Positions 34,847-44,746 of a stretch of 64,000 nucleotides of DNA are shown in pieces. Source of the DNA: Flavobacteriales bacterium (GTDB taxonomy: Bacteria > Bacteroidota > Bacteroidia > Flavobacteriales_F > PHOS-HE28). The stretch lies in contig JAHCIA010000001.1 of the NCBI GenBank assembly GCA_026129465.1, positions 1,559,964 to 1,623,963 on the forward strand, given 5' to 3'. The notes beneath the pieces were generated by a model. That model did no database searches and had not been told where the DNA came from. It saw only the letters and a list, made by a program, of their open reading frames with translations. Every line of letters starts with the position of its first letter. Position 1 is the first letter of the stretch. The translations under genes were made by a program, and so were the position numbers.

Positions 34847-36058
34847 TCAGTGCGCCACCACGAATCGCCGCGCCGCACCACCGATGCGCATCACGTACGG
34901 TCCATCCGGCAGGCCGGAGACATCGAGGGTTTCGCGATCGGACGCGATCCATGCGTGGCGCAACATCCGTCCGGAAGCATCGCGCAGCTCGGCCCATTGT
35001 CCGCGCAGCCCATCCGCCTGCACCACCACCTGGTCGCTCGCCGGGTTCGGATACAACCGGAACCCTTCGCCTTGGGCTATTTCGCCCATGCCGATCTCCA
35101 CGCCACTGATACGTGACAATCCGGTGCTGGTGGCCACCCACACGTTGTCGTCCTGGTCGATCGCGAGGCGGCGCACGTTGGGACCCGCGAGCCCATCGCT
35201 GGTCTCGATCTGGGTCCAGGCGACCCCGTTGAACCAGCTTACGCCGCCCTCGGTCACCAGATAGTCCACATACACAGCGGCCCAGATGCGTCCCTGGCCG
35301 TCGATGTCCACATCGGTGATCGGATTCAATTCATCCGGCGGTGGAAGCAGGAACACATGCGCATGGTCCGCGATATGCGTGTTGTCGCTGCTCATCAGGC
35401 TGATGCCTTCGTCGGTGGCCACCCAACGGTGCTGCTGGCCATCCACCGCTATCGCCCGAAGGCGGTTGGAAAGGAGCCCTTGCGCGGTGGTCACCGCCGT
35501 GAAGCCCGTTCCGTTGTACACGATCATGCCGCCCAGCCCACTGCTGATGAGCACATCGGTTCCGGAGAAGGCCACATGGCGGGCACCACCGAAGGGGATA
35601 TCGGGCGGGCCGAACGCGGTGAAACCGCCTCCGATGAATCGCGAGGCGCCATTGCTCGTGGCGATCCACACGTCGCCGTTGGGCGCCACCTTCACGTCCT
35701 TCACCTCGTTGCCGCCAAGCCCATTGGCGGTGGTGTAGGTCTGGTAGACGCCGCTGTCGAAGAAACTCAGCCCGAAGTCGGTGCCCACCCAGGCCGTGCC
35801 GTTGGAGACCACCTCCACGGCGTAGGTGTCATTGTCCGCCAGCCCGGGATGCGAAGTGGTGTTGTGCACGGTGAAGGAGGAGCCATCGAAGACGGCCACG
35901 CCCTGGCTGGTGGCGATCCACACCTTGCCGTCGGGGCCGATGGCCACATCACGCAGGTCGTTGGAGGGCAGTCCGTCCTGGGTGGTCCAGGTGGTGATGG
36001 TCTGCGCATGGGCCGCGATGGCGAAGAGCGCGGCGAGGAGGGTCGTGGTGGTTCTCAT
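34847..36058 (-). CDS. Secreted two-component-regulator-type propeller protein with T9SS sorting domain
   Basis: This 403-aa protein has a signal peptide (ending AAHAQ), then repeated Reg_prop motifs (DGLPSNDLRDVAIGPDGKVWIAT, NGLGGNEVKDVKVAPNGDVWIAT and similar) that form a beta-propeller, then a T9SS C-terminal sorting domain (LYPNPASDQVVV). Such propellers are usually the sensory part of hybrid histidine kinases; here there is no kinase, so it is a free surface or secreted protein. Its start overlaps the stop of the CotH gene (ATGA). Confidence 0.85.
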   Translation of the reverse strand: MRTTTTLLAALFAIAAHAQTITTWTTQDGLPSNDLRDVAIGPDGKVWIATSQGVAVFDGSSFTVHNTTSHPGLADNDTYAVEVVSNGTAWVGTDFGLSFFDSGVYQTYTTANGLGGNEVKDVKVAPNGDVWIATSNGASRFIGGGFTAFGPPDIPFGGARHVAFSGTDVLISSGLGGMIVYNGTGFTAVTTAQGLLSNRLRAIAVDGQQHRWVATDEGISLMSSDNTHIADHAHVFLLPPPDELNPITDVDIDGQGRIWAAVYVDYLVTEGGVSWFNGVAWTQIETSDGLAGPNVRRLAIDQDDNVWVATSTGLSRISGVEIGMGEIAQGEGFRLYPNPASDQVVVQADGLRGQWAELRDASGRMLRHAWIASDRETLDVSGLPDGPYVMRIGGAARRFVVAH

Positions 36059-38331
36059 TCGATGATGATGAAGGGTTCATGGAGGTCGCCATCGGCGCTG
36101 CGCACACGCAGCACGTAATGGCCGGCGGCGAAGCCGTGGGTGGCGAAGCGGATGCGTTCGTTCGTGGCGTGCGTCACCGGTGCGCCCATGGCGCGGCCAT
36201 CGGTGCCGAACACCTGGGTCTCCAGCGGTGGCGTCATCCGCACTATGGCGTTGAGTTCCGTGGTGGCCGGGTTGGGGTAGAGCAGCAGGCGGCGGTCCAC
36301 GTTGTCCTTCAGGCCGATGGTGTTCACGGCGTTGAAGGTGGGCGGCAACTCGCGGAAAGGCCCGGTGCCGTTGGGGTAGCGGCCGGTGGTGCTGATGGGG
36401 TATTGCACGCCGAAGACGATCTCGTCGATGATCGCGTCGGCGTCGTAGGCCAGCGTGAGGGTCTCGCCCTGCGCACCGAGTTTGAAGTTGGCGTGGTGGC
36501 CGCCGAGATCGTCGCGCTCATCGGCCCAGACGATCATGAATTCGCCTGGGATGAGCGTGCGCTGCGGCAGCGCCCATTTCTGCGACTGGCCGGGATCGTC
36601 CGACAGGTACAATCCTGCGGTGGACACCGTGAAGGGCCCGGGGTTGTACAACTCGATCCAATCCGCCGCCTCGTGGTCCTCGTTCAGCACCACGCCGCCA
36701 TTGAGGGCCATCACTTCATTGATCACCAGGTGGCCGGGAAGGATGCGCGTCTGGATGCTGAAGTGGTCATGCTCGGCACGCTCCGGCAGGAATGCGCCCG
36801 CCGTGGCATTCTGCGCATAGATGTAGTACTGCAACAGGTTGGATGAAGCCGTGAGCATGATGCCGTAGACACCATCGCCCGCACCACCGTCGCCGTGCAG
36901 GCCATCGTCGTGCATGGCCAGGCGCTGGAACACGCCGCCATCGGCGAAGCGGTGACCGAGCATCACCTCGTCCGCGTCCACAACAGACACCGTGATCGTG
37001 ACCGTCCCCCCCACCGTGAGATCCTCCGGCTCATGCACCGGCGCACCGATCTCCGGATGCCCCAGGTAGCCGGGATAGCCCAGCAGCCAGGCGGACCGCG
37101 CTTCCATCAATTGCGCGATGCCCGGATAGGTGGTGATGCCCGACACCGGCAGGTCCAGGTTGTCCAGGAATTCCTGGTGGCTGAAGAAGGCGTTCGTATC
37201 GGCCTGCACGTACGGATCGATCAGCGCGCGCATCTCCAGGGCGCGGTCGTAGTAACGGCCATTGGCGAACCAGCCCGCGATGATGGTGCGCAGGTGCGCG
37301 ATGTACATCCGCCGATGCGTCGGGTCGGCGAAGAGGTTGCGCATCAGCGGGCGCGGCAGGATCGACGGCGCGTTGTGGTGCATCAGCGGGTCCATGGTGA
37401 TGGCGTTGGCGATGCTGAAGCCGTTCCAGTAGAGCGAGGCGTCGGTGAGGCGAAAGCTCGCGAAGGACATGTTCAGGTCCCAGGGAATGGTGTTCCACCG
37501 GCCGTTGGGATCGCGGTACAGGTAGTAATTCTGCGCGTAGCCCACGTAGCTGTCGAAGTTGATCAGCGCGTAGTTGAAGGCGTGCATCCACAGCGCACGG
37601 TCCACGTTGAGCACCTGGTCCACGTGTTCCGCGTCCTGGTTCAACGTGGTGATGAGGTCCAGCAAATGGCTCCAGCCCTGGTCGCTCTCGATGGAGTACA
37701 CGCCGTAGTAGTCCGTGCTGTCGGGTCCGGGCGAATCGCTGAGGTTGCAGTTCTCGCCACTGGGCGAGACCACCGGCGGGTTGCCCTTGAAGAAGCTGCC
37801 CTTGCGATCGCCCCAGCAGCGCTGCACGAAGTCCTTGTTCACCGCCTCCACATTGGTGTAAAGGCCGATCAGGGTGTCGTTCACATGCAGCGTGGCGAAG
37901 TTGGCGCGCGAGGCGGGCATGTGGTCCCTGGCCACCTCGTAGCCCAATGCTTCGCGCAGGCAGGAGGGATCGGAGGTGATGTTGCTGAGCTTCAGCTTGC
38001 GGAAGCCCTGGTGCCCCTGCCCCGCGATGGTGTGGTCCAGCTTGATGTTGAAGGGGTTCTTCGCGCGGCCCACGCTCACGCTGCTGTAGCCCTTGTAGCG
38101 CACGCCCACACCGGCGTAGACCTGCCCATCGATGGAGAGCGTGCCGGTCAGTCGTCCCTTCTCGCCCTGCACATAGAGGCTTTCAAGCGTCTCGCGCCAG
38201 TGCGGGTCATCGAACCAGAGCCGGATGTCGTGCACCGTGCCGGGGTCGTAGAGCGGCGGTTGCGCCTGCACGGCCAGGCCATGCGCGAGCCAGGCGAAGG
38301 CCGGCACCACGATCCGCAGCAATGGGCGCAT
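36055..38331 (-). CDS. CotH-kinase family protein with lamin-tail and T9SS sorting domains
   Basis: This 758-aa secreted protein has a signal peptide, a CotH domain (about residues 30-400) with VGVRYKGYSSVS, FRKLKLSNITSDPSCLREAL, IGLYTNVEAVNKDF and NTIPWDLNMSF (metal-binding Asp), a lamin-tail domain (about 545-660; HLVINEVMALNG, WIELYNPG) and a T9SS sorting domain (LLLYPNPATTEL). CotH proteins phosphorylate proteins on the surface of spores in Bacillus; the role here is unknown. It sits between the sulfotransferase-like gene (7 bp gap) and the propeller gene, in one operon. Confidence 0.88.
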   Translation of the reverse strand: MRPLLRIVVPAFAWLAHGLAVQAQPPLYDPGTVHDIRLWFDDPHWRETLESLYVQGEKGRLTGTLSIDGQVYAGVGVRYKGYSSVSVGRAKNPFNIKLDHTIAGQGHQGFRKLKLSNITSDPSCLREALGYEVARDHMPASRANFATLHVNDTLIGLYTNVEAVNKDFVQRCWGDRKGSFFKGNPPVVSPSGENCNLSDSPGPDSTDYYGVYSIESDQGWSHLLDLITTLNQDAEHVDQVLNVDRALWMHAFNYALINFDSYVGYAQNYYLYRDPNGRWNTIPWDLNMSFASFRLTDASLYWNGFSIANAITMDPLMHHNAPSILPRPLMRNLFADPTHRRMYIAHLRTIIAGWFANGRYYDRALEMRALIDPYVQADTNAFFSHQEFLDNLDLPVSGITTYPGIAQLMEARSAWLLGYPGYLGHPEIGAPVHEPEDLTVGGTVTITVSVVDADEVMLGHRFADGGVFQRLAMHDDGLHGDGGAGDGVYGIMLTASSNLLQYYIYAQNATAGAFLPERAEHDHFSIQTRILPGHLVINEVMALNGGVVLNEDHEAADWIELYNPGPFTVSTAGLYLSDDPGQSQKWALPQRTLIPGEFMIVWADERDDLGGHHANFKLGAQGETLTLAYDADAIIDEIVFGVQYPISTTGRYPNGTGPFRELPPTFNAVNTIGLKDNVDRRLLLYPNPATTELNAIVRMTPPLETQVFGTDGRAMGAPVTHATNERIRFATHGFAAGHYVLRVRSADGDLHEPFIIIE

Positions 38332-38338
38332 GGCACGG

Positions 38339-39826
38339 TCAGCGTTGCAGGACCAGGGTACGGTGGAGACGCGTGCCGTCGCGCAGGTCCAGCATCAGGT
38401 GGTAGATACCATCCGGTCGGTCACCCAGGTCCAGGCCGGTCATCGGCGCAGTACGAAGCACCGCTCTTCCCGTGGCGTCCAGCAGGGTGATGGACAGCAG
38501 CTCACCCAGAGCGATGCCAGCGATATGCACGACGCCCGCCGTGGGGTTCGGATACACCGAAATGCCCGTGCTCGCCTCTTCCTCCACCGCCGTGCCCAGC
38601 CCGCAGGGGTCGGCCCCCAGCAGTGCGGAGATGCCCGGGTCATCGCAGGTGTATCGGAAGGCTTTCTGCGGGCCATCGGCATGCTGCCACACCACCTGTC
38701 CGCCGCTGGTCACTTCATACATGTACTGGCCGCTCAGCGCCACGAACACGTTGCCGTTGGGCATGATCTCCGCCGCGCTCTGCCCGCCGGCGTAGGCCAG
38801 GCAGGTATGCCTCCACCCGTAGTTGCCGGGGCCCCAAACGGTGCCGGGCGTCCACGGGTAGTTGTAGCCGTCGCGCTCGGGGTTGATGGCGTCGATGGCG
38901 GTGGTGTTGCCGCCGATGTTGTTGTTCACGAACATCAGCCAGCCCTCCATCGGCCGGCCGGGTTTCACCCACTTGGCGTCATGCACGGCATTGGGGATCC
39001 GCTGCGGGGCGTTCACCCCGTAGTTCTGCGGCTTGCCCCAGCGAAAGAGGAAGTCTCCGCCGCGTCCCGCATTGCCGCCGGTGTGCCCCGCGGCCTCGGC
39101 CGTGGTGGTGCTGTGGTCGATCACGAAGATCTCGTTCACGTGGCGCGAACTGAACACGATCTGGTCCAGCTCCGGATTGTAGTCGATGCCGTTCTCGTGG
39201 AACCAGTCGATGCCGCTGCCCGTGGCCGGCACGTTGATGTTCATGCGATGCGGGTTCTGCGCGATGGGCATGTAGTTCGGCTTGTTCGGGTCCACATACT
39301 GGATGAATCGGTCCTGCATCTCCCACTGCCACACCACCTGGGCGGTGCTGCCCGTGGGTTGGATCTCGATGATGCGGCCCGGGTAGCGCGCCGCGTTGCC
39401 GGTGTAGCCCAGCGCCTGCAACTGCGCCAGCGTCCGCTTCACATAGGCCAGCAGCAACACATTGCCGTTGGGCATCACGCAGATGTCGTGGTGCGTCACA
39501 TGGTCGGCCGTGGAGTAGATGAAGTCCCAGACCACCTGGCCCTGCGGGTTCAACTCCTGCACCCTGCCGCTCACCGCCGCACTGTTGATCTGGTTGCCGT
39601 TGTTGATCGCCGTGCGCACGATGTTGCCGTTGGGCTTCAGCGCCATGGCGTAACTGTAGTTCGTGGGGCAGTTCCACGTGTGCACCTGCGCCGTGGTGTG
39701 GTCGCGCAGGCGGGCGATGGAGGCGTTGGAGAGGTTGTAGAGCACGTAGCCATCGAACTGGCTGAACGCGGCGGGGCCCGGACACAGGGTCAGGAGCGCA
39801 CCAAGGGCAAGTGCGAGGGTTCGCAT
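38339..39826 (-). CDS. Arylsulfotransferase-like beta-propeller protein with T9SS sorting domain
   Basis: This 495-aa protein has a signal peptide, a propeller fold with repeated DICVMPNGNVLLLAYV, AEIMPNGNVFVAL and WHENGIDYN-type motifs (IDWFHENGIDYNPELDQIVF) matching aryl-sulfate sulfotransferases, and a T9SS sorting domain (SVYPNPTAGVVHI). The ATG at 39826 is preferred to a TTG six bases upstream. The catalytic histidine of true sulfotransferases may be in HDAKW or WRHTC, but I cannot assign it with certainty. It heads a three-gene T9SS cargo operon. Confidence 0.82.
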   Translation of the reverse strand: MRTLALALGALLTLCPGPAAFSQFDGYVLYNLSNASIARLRDHTTAQVHTWNCPTNYSYAMALKPNGNIVRTAINNGNQINSAAVSGRVQELNPQGQVVWDFIYSTADHVTHHDICVMPNGNVLLLAYVKRTLAQLQALGYTGNAARYPGRIIEIQPTGSTAQVVWQWEMQDRFIQYVDPNKPNYMPIAQNPHRMNINVPATGSGIDWFHENGIDYNPELDQIVFSSRHVNEIFVIDHSTTTAEAAGHTGGNAGRGGDFLFRWGKPQNYGVNAPQRIPNAVHDAKWVKPGRPMEGWLMFVNNNIGGNTTAIDAINPERDGYNYPWTPGTVWGPGNYGWRHTCLAYAGGQSAAEIMPNGNVFVALSGQYMYEVTSGGQVVWQHADGPQKAFRYTCDDPGISALLGADPCGLGTAVEEEASTGISVYPNPTAGVVHIAGIALGELLSITLLDATGRAVLRTAPMTGLDLGDRPDGIYHLMLDLRDGTRLHRTLVLQR

Positions 39827-40055
39827 GTACAATTCAGAAAGGGTGGTTCCAGGTTTCGCAGGGCGGAAGCTTCACCGGCGGGATACCGCACGTTAACACT
39901 TCCTTGACACAAGGTCGGACGAATATCCCCTGCCGTGGTTTGATCGAGGTCCAGCTTTGGAACAACCCTGCCCGGCGATAGGAACCCTAAGGCCGTCGGA
40001 TGGGGCGGTGCAAGCCGGGGTACTTTCGCGGAGCAACAGGCCATCGGGCAACGAG

Positions 40056-41540
40056 ATGGGAACGACCCTGGGTCTCCGCCGCAACTGGAAGCAGTTCACC
40101 CTGCTGGTGATCGTCAACGCCTTCGTGGGTGGCATGGTGGGCATCGAGCGCACGGTGCTGCCGGTGCTGGCTGAACTGGAGTTCGGCATCGCCTCGCACG
40201 CGGCGGCGCTCAGCTTCATCATGGCCTTCGGGGTGAGCAAGGCGCTGGCGAACTACTTCACCGGCAGGCTCGCCGGGCGCTACGGGCGCAAAGCGCTGCT
40301 CGTCACAGGCTGGCTGCTCGCCTTCCCCGTTCCCTTCATGCTGATCTACACCGATGCCTGGGCCTGGATCGTGGCGGCCAACATCCTGCTGGGCATCCAC
40401 CAGGGCTTCGCTTGGAGCAGCACAGTGGTGATGAAGATGGACCTGGTGGGCGAACAAGACCGTGGGCTGGCCATGGGCCTCAACGAGTTCGCCGGATACC
40501 TGGCCGTTGGCGGCATGGCCTTCCTCACGGGCTACCTCGCCGCGCACTACGGACCTCGTCCGGTGCCCTTCCAAGTTGGGATCGTGCTGGCGGTGATCGG
40601 CCTGGGCATGACGCTGCTCTGGGTGAAGGACACCGTGCACCACGTGGCGGCCGAAAGCGCGCAGAGCATCGTACCAAAGCTGAAGCGCGTGTTCCTGGAA
40701 ACGAGCCTCACGCACCGGACTTTGGGCAGCGTGACGCAGGCCGGCCTGGTGAACAACCTGAACGATGGCATGCTGTGGGGCCTGCTCCCTGTGTTGCTCT
40801 TCAGCGAAGGTTTCGGACCCGGACAGATCGGTGCCATCGCGGCGGTGTACCCTGCCGTGTGGGGATTGGGACAACTCTTCACCGGCAAACTGGCGGACCA
40901 TGTGAACCGCCGATCACTGCTCATTCTCGGCATGGTGCTGCAAGGGATCGCCATCCTGGCCCTTCCCTATGTGCATGCACAGGGCGCGTACATCGCGCTC
41001 AGCGCCGCGCTCGGACTGGGCACCGCGCTCGTGTATCCCACCTTCCTGGCCGTGCTCGCGGCGCACACGCATCCGCAGCAACGCAGCGAGGCCGTGGGCA
41101 TCTTCCGCCTCTGGCGGGACCTGGGCTATGCCATCGGCGCGTTGGCTACCGGCCTCATCGCGGACCGATTCGGCATCACGGCCTCCATCCTCGCCATCGG
41201 GGTCGTCACGGTGCTCAGCGGGATCGTCGTGTGGTTGCGTATGCCCAGCGAGCGCAAGTGCCTGGAGCCCGAGGACCTGAAGCCGTTGCTCGGCAAAGCG
41301 GACGTTCGCGTGGTGGATGTGCGCAGCCCCGAGGAGTACGCCAGCGGTCACCTGCCGGAGGCGATCAACGTGCCGTTGGCCGAGCTGCTTGAACGGGCGC
41401 GCAATTGGTCGCCAGGAGAGCGCATCGTCACCGTATGCGCCAAGGGCGGCGGACGCAGCGCACAAGCCGCTCAGCTGCTGCGAGACCTGGGTTTCGGGAG
41501 GACGTGGTGGTTGTGCGGGGGGACCTTGGGGTGGCGGTGA
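40056..41540 (+). CDS. MFS transporter fused to a rhodanese domain
   Basis: This 494-aa protein has 12 predicted membrane segments of a major facilitator (about residues 10-390; signature GRLAGRYGRKALLV between segments 2 and 3), followed by a rhodanese domain (about 405-494; VRVVDVRSPEEYASGHLPEA, active-site loop VCAKGGGRSAQAA with the catalytic Cys). The fusion suggests transport of a sulfur or thiosulfate-related compound, or sulfur relay at the membrane; the substrate is unknown. The ATG at 40056 begins the hydrophobic N-terminus. Confidence 0.9.
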   Translation: MGTTLGLRRNWKQFTLLVIVNAFVGGMVGIERTVLPVLAELEFGIASHAAALSFIMAFGVSKALANYFTGRLAGRYGRKALLVTGWLLAFPVPFMLIYTDAWAWIVAANILLGIHQGFAWSSTVVMKMDLVGEQDRGLAMGLNEFAGYLAVGGMAFLTGYLAAHYGPRPVPFQVGIVLAVIGLGMTLLWVKDTVHHVAAESAQSIVPKLKRVFLETSLTHRTLGSVTQAGLVNNLNDGMLWGLLPVLLFSEGFGPGQIGAIAAVYPAVWGLGQLFTGKLADHVNRRSLLILGMVLQGIAILALPYVHAQGAYIALSAALGLGTALVYPTFLAVLAAHTHPQQRSEAVGIFRLWRDLGYAIGALATGLIADRFGITASILAIGVVTVLSGIVVWLRMPSERKCLEPEDLKPLLGKADVRVVDVRSPEEYASGHLPEAINVPLAELLERARNWSPGERIVTVCAKGGGRSAQAAQLLRDLGFGRTWWLCGGTLGWR

Positions 41541-41563
41541 GCAGCCCACTCCGGTTGCTGCCC

Positions 41564-43840
41564 TCAATAGGTGAACGCTACCCCCACGCCGAAGCCCATG
41601 TCGCTGTCGTAGTGCCCCCGCACCGCCCAGGTCTTGTCCAGCACATACCTCAGGCCGGCCATGTACTCGTAGTCGCTGTTGCCCATCAGGTCGAGGCGCA
41701 GGCGCGGCGTGAGGGGGATGTCATGGCGCATCAGTTGCGCGCGCAGCCGGCCATCCGTGTCGATGCGCGCATCGAGCACCAGCAGCATGGGCAGGGTGTA
41801 CTGGAAGCCGATGTGTGCCACGCTTCGGCTGTTCTTGGTGTTGCGCTGCTGGAACATGTTCTCCTCCGGACTGTCCGTGTGTCCTTCACGGGTGCGCCAG
41901 TCGATGCCGATGTTGGGGAACCACCATTGCATCTTGCCGAAGTAGCGACCGAAGTGCGCCTCCACCTCCTGGCCGTGCATCTCGGTGTAGCCCAGGCGCC
42001 ATTCGGTCTGCAAGGCCCAGCGCTTGCTCATCAGCATGGCCTCGCCATCGATGCCGTTCGTGGCGAAGTCGCTCATGGCCATGAAGTGCCAGGCCTTGTC
42101 CTCGCGCAGGAAGCGGCGCCAGGCCTTGCGGGCGTCGGGCAGCACGGGGTTCGGCTCGGCGGGCGGGTTGGTGAACACGCGGCCCATGCCGCTCATCATG
42201 TGGTAGAGGATGTGGCAGTGGAAGAACCAGTCGCCCTCCTCGGTGGCGGCGAACTCGATGGTGTCGGTCTCCATCGGCATGATGTCCAGCACGTTCTTCA
42301 GGGGCGCGTGGTCGCCCTGGCCGTTCACAACGCGGAAGAAGTGGCCATGCAGGTGCATGGGGTGGCGCATCATGCTGTTGTTGTGCAGGATGATGCGCAC
42401 GTTCTCGCCCTTGCGGATGAGGATGCGGTCGGTCTCCGACACGGTCTTGTTGTCGATGGCCCAGAGGTAGCGGTCCATGTTGCCCGTGAGGGTGAACTTC
42501 AGCTCCTTCACCGGACCGGGCGGCAGCGCGGTGGGCGTGGGCGAGCGAAGCATGGCGTAGTTCAGCGTTACGATGTCGGAAAGCGCGTTGCCGTTGTAGC
42601 GGTCGTCGCCCTCGCTGGTCCGTGAAGTCTCCTTCGGACCGGTGATCTCGGGGTACATCACCACGTTCATGTCCATCTGCTGCAGGCTCATGTGCATGCC
42701 CATGTCGTCGAGGTCGCCGTTCATACGCATCATGTCGTTCATCATCTTCATCCCCTCGAAGTACTTCAGCGGCTGCAGAGGCGCGGCGAGCTGGCGGATG
42801 CCGGAGCCGAGCCACACCGAGGTGGAGCGCACGCGGTCCTCGCTGGTGGCGAGCAGTTCGTAGGCCGTGCTGTCCGCAGGAATGGTCACGATGATGTCGT
42901 AGGTCTCGGCCACGCCCATGATGAAGCGGTCCACCTCCACGGGTTCCACGTCCATGCCGTCGCTGGCCACCACGGTCATCTTCCCGCCCGCGAAGGTGAT
43001 CCAGAAATAACTGCTCGCGCCGCCGTTGATGAGCCGTACGCGCACCCGGTCGCCGGCCTTCAGCCGGGGGGCCTCGTCCACCGGCCTGCCGTTCGCCAGG
43101 AGCAGGTCGTAGTACACGTCGCTCACGTCCATGGCGTTCATGCGCTTCCACTCGTTGGTAAGCTTCACGCCCAATGCGCGCTGTCCTATCGCATCGCTGT
43201 AGCTCTGTACGCTGCCGGGCCGCACTTGGTGCTTCTTGATCGCGCTCCAGTCGTTGGCCATATGCAGCCGCCGGTGCACCTCCATGGGCTTCATGTCGGT
43301 CCACTCGCTCAGGATCACCACGTGTTCGGGCATCGGCGGGGATTCGCGCTTGTGGATGATGAAGGCGCCGTGCATACCGTTCTGCTCCTGCAGGTTGGTG
43401 TGCGAGTGGTACCAGTAGGTGCCGCTCTGCACCAGCGGGAACTTGTACACCTGCGTCTCGCCGGGCTTGATGGGCGCGGTGGTGAGGTAGGGTACGCCGT
43501 CCAGGTGATATGGCAGGATCAAGCCGTGCCAGTGCAAGGAGGTCTCCTCCTTCGCCATACCGTTTCGCACCACGATCATCGCCGTGTCGCCCTCGGTGAA
43601 GGTGAGCGTGGGCATGGGGATGCCGCCGTTCACCGCGTAGGCCTTGCGCAACTTGCCCGTGTAGCTCACGAGGGTGTCGGTGATCACCAGGTCGTAGCGG
43701 GTCACCTGCGGGGTGAAGCCGCCTTGCAGGCGCGAGGTGCCCAGCGCGGGGTGCACGGTCTGAGCCATGATGCGCCCGGCAAGCAGCAAGAGCAGCGCCA
43801 GCATGTGGAACCACAGACGGATCATGCGAAGAGCAGGCAT
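41564..43840 (-). CDS. Multicopper oxidase fused to a CopB-like outer-membrane barrel
   Basis: This 758-aa protein has a signal peptide and a three-cupredoxin multicopper oxidase (about residues 25-575) with all copper motifs: HWHG, HSH, HPMHLHGH and HCHILYHMMSGMG (type 1 site Met present). A Met-rich stretch (MNDMMRMNGDLDDMGMHMS) can bind Cu(I). The remaining ~170 residues (WQTEWRLGYTEMHGQE-type strands, VGVAFTY end) look like a beta-barrel similar to CopB. The enzyme probably oxidises toxic Cu(I) at the outer membrane. It ends the copper operon. Confidence 0.9.
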   Translation of the reverse strand: MPALRMIRLWFHMLALLLLLAGRIMAQTVHPALGTSRLQGGFTPQVTRYDLVITDTLVSYTGKLRKAYAVNGGIPMPTLTFTEGDTAMIVVRNGMAKEETSLHWHGLILPYHLDGVPYLTTAPIKPGETQVYKFPLVQSGTYWYHSHTNLQEQNGMHGAFIIHKRESPPMPEHVVILSEWTDMKPMEVHRRLHMANDWSAIKKHQVRPGSVQSYSDAIGQRALGVKLTNEWKRMNAMDVSDVYYDLLLANGRPVDEAPRLKAGDRVRVRLINGGASSYFWITFAGGKMTVVASDGMDVEPVEVDRFIMGVAETYDIIVTIPADSTAYELLATSEDRVRSTSVWLGSGIRQLAAPLQPLKYFEGMKMMNDMMRMNGDLDDMGMHMSLQQMDMNVVMYPEITGPKETSRTSEGDDRYNGNALSDIVTLNYAMLRSPTPTALPPGPVKELKFTLTGNMDRYLWAIDNKTVSETDRILIRKGENVRIILHNNSMMRHPMHLHGHFFRVVNGQGDHAPLKNVLDIMPMETDTIEFAATEEGDWFFHCHILYHMMSGMGRVFTNPPAEPNPVLPDARKAWRRFLREDKAWHFMAMSDFATNGIDGEAMLMSKRWALQTEWRLGYTEMHGQEVEAHFGRYFGKMQWWFPNIGIDWRTREGHTDSPEENMFQQRNTKNSRSVAHIGFQYTLPMLLVLDARIDTDGRLRAQLMRHDIPLTPRLRLDLMGNSDYEYMAGLRYVLDKTWAVRGHYDSDMGFGVGVAFTY

Positions 43841-43862
43841 GGCATTCGTGTCGATGCTCCGT

Positions 43863-44714
43863 TTACCTGGCGATGGTCTCCTTCACGCTGCCGCAGGTCA
43901 TCATCTGCGCGCCGTAGAAGGGATTGCGGATGGCCTTGTCGCGGCTCAGCCAGTTGGAGCCGCCCTCGTACATGGGGCAGTGGTCCAGGTACACCGGCGC
44001 GGATGCCGGCGATGCCTTCGCCAGCCTGGTCATGGGTGAGGTAAGCTCACGGAAGGCCTTGCGCTGCGCCTCCAGGTCCTTGGCGGAGCCGATGGCCGTG
44101 GCCACGTTCGCGATCAGCTCCATCTCCTGCATCCACACCGTGTGCACATCGGCACCGAGGGCGCCCATGTCCACCACACGGACGGCGGCATCCAGTTGCT
44201 GCGCCGCCGCTTTGGCCTTGGCCGCATCGGAAGCTACAAGTGCGTCCTTCAGCTGGAAGTAGACATCGAACACCGGTGTCAGTGGATCGGTCGTTGCCTG
44301 CGGCGCGGGTTGTGGTGCCTCCGCCACGTGTCCTTCGTGGTCATGGCCGTGCGCGGCGGCCTCCTGCTGCGGCGTCCGTTTGAAGCTGCGCGCATACTGG
44401 CAGCAGCCTGGCAGCGCGGCGTAGGCGGCATCGGGCGCCAGGTAGCGCTCGTTGTCGTAGCCTGCGTGGGCGATGCGCTGCAGCACGGCATCCAGCGTGG
44501 TGCGCATGGTGTCGATGGTGATGCGCGCCGTCTTGGCATCGACGTCCCAATCGGCCTCGGCCTCGCCCTTCACGTAGGCGACCTCCTCGATGGTCTTCTC
44601 GCACATCGGGCAGTCGCCGTCGATGCGGACGGTGATGGAGTGTGCGTTCTTCAGTTGTGCGCTGCATCCCGGCAGCAGCAGCCACAAGGTGGCCAATAGG
44701 GCTGTGGTTCTCAT
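43863..44714 (-). CDS. Lipoprotein with heavy-metal-associated and DUF3347 domains
   Basis: This ~283-aa protein has a lipoprotein signal (LLLPGCSAQ), an HMA-like fold (about residues 25-90) with the metal motif DCPMCEKT, a His-rich linker (HGHDHEGH) and a DUF3347 domain (about 140-283) with metal-site candidates DHCPMYEGGSNW and QMMTCGSV. DUF3347 domains occur in copper and silver efflux proteins of Bacteroidota. I start at the ATG at 44714; GTG at 44750 (overlapping the ATPase stop) and ATG at 44738 are alternatives. It likely carries copper in the periplasm between the ATPase and the oxidase. Confidence 0.83.
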   Translation of the reverse strand: MRTTALLATLWLLLPGCSAQLKNAHSITVRIDGDCPMCEKTIEEVAYVKGEAEADWDVDAKTARITIDTMRTTLDAVLQRIAHAGYDNERYLAPDAAYAALPGCCQYARSFKRTPQQEAAAHGHDHEGHVAEAPQPAPQATTDPLTPVFDVYFQLKDALVASDAAKAKAAAQQLDAAVRVVDMGALGADVHTVWMQEMELIANVATAIGSAKDLEAQRKAFRELTSPMTRLAKASPASAPVYLDHCPMYEGGSNWLSRDKAIRNPFYGAQMMTCGSVKETIAR

Positions 44715-44746
44715 GGTCTTGTTCGGTTGAAGGTTCATTGAAATGT

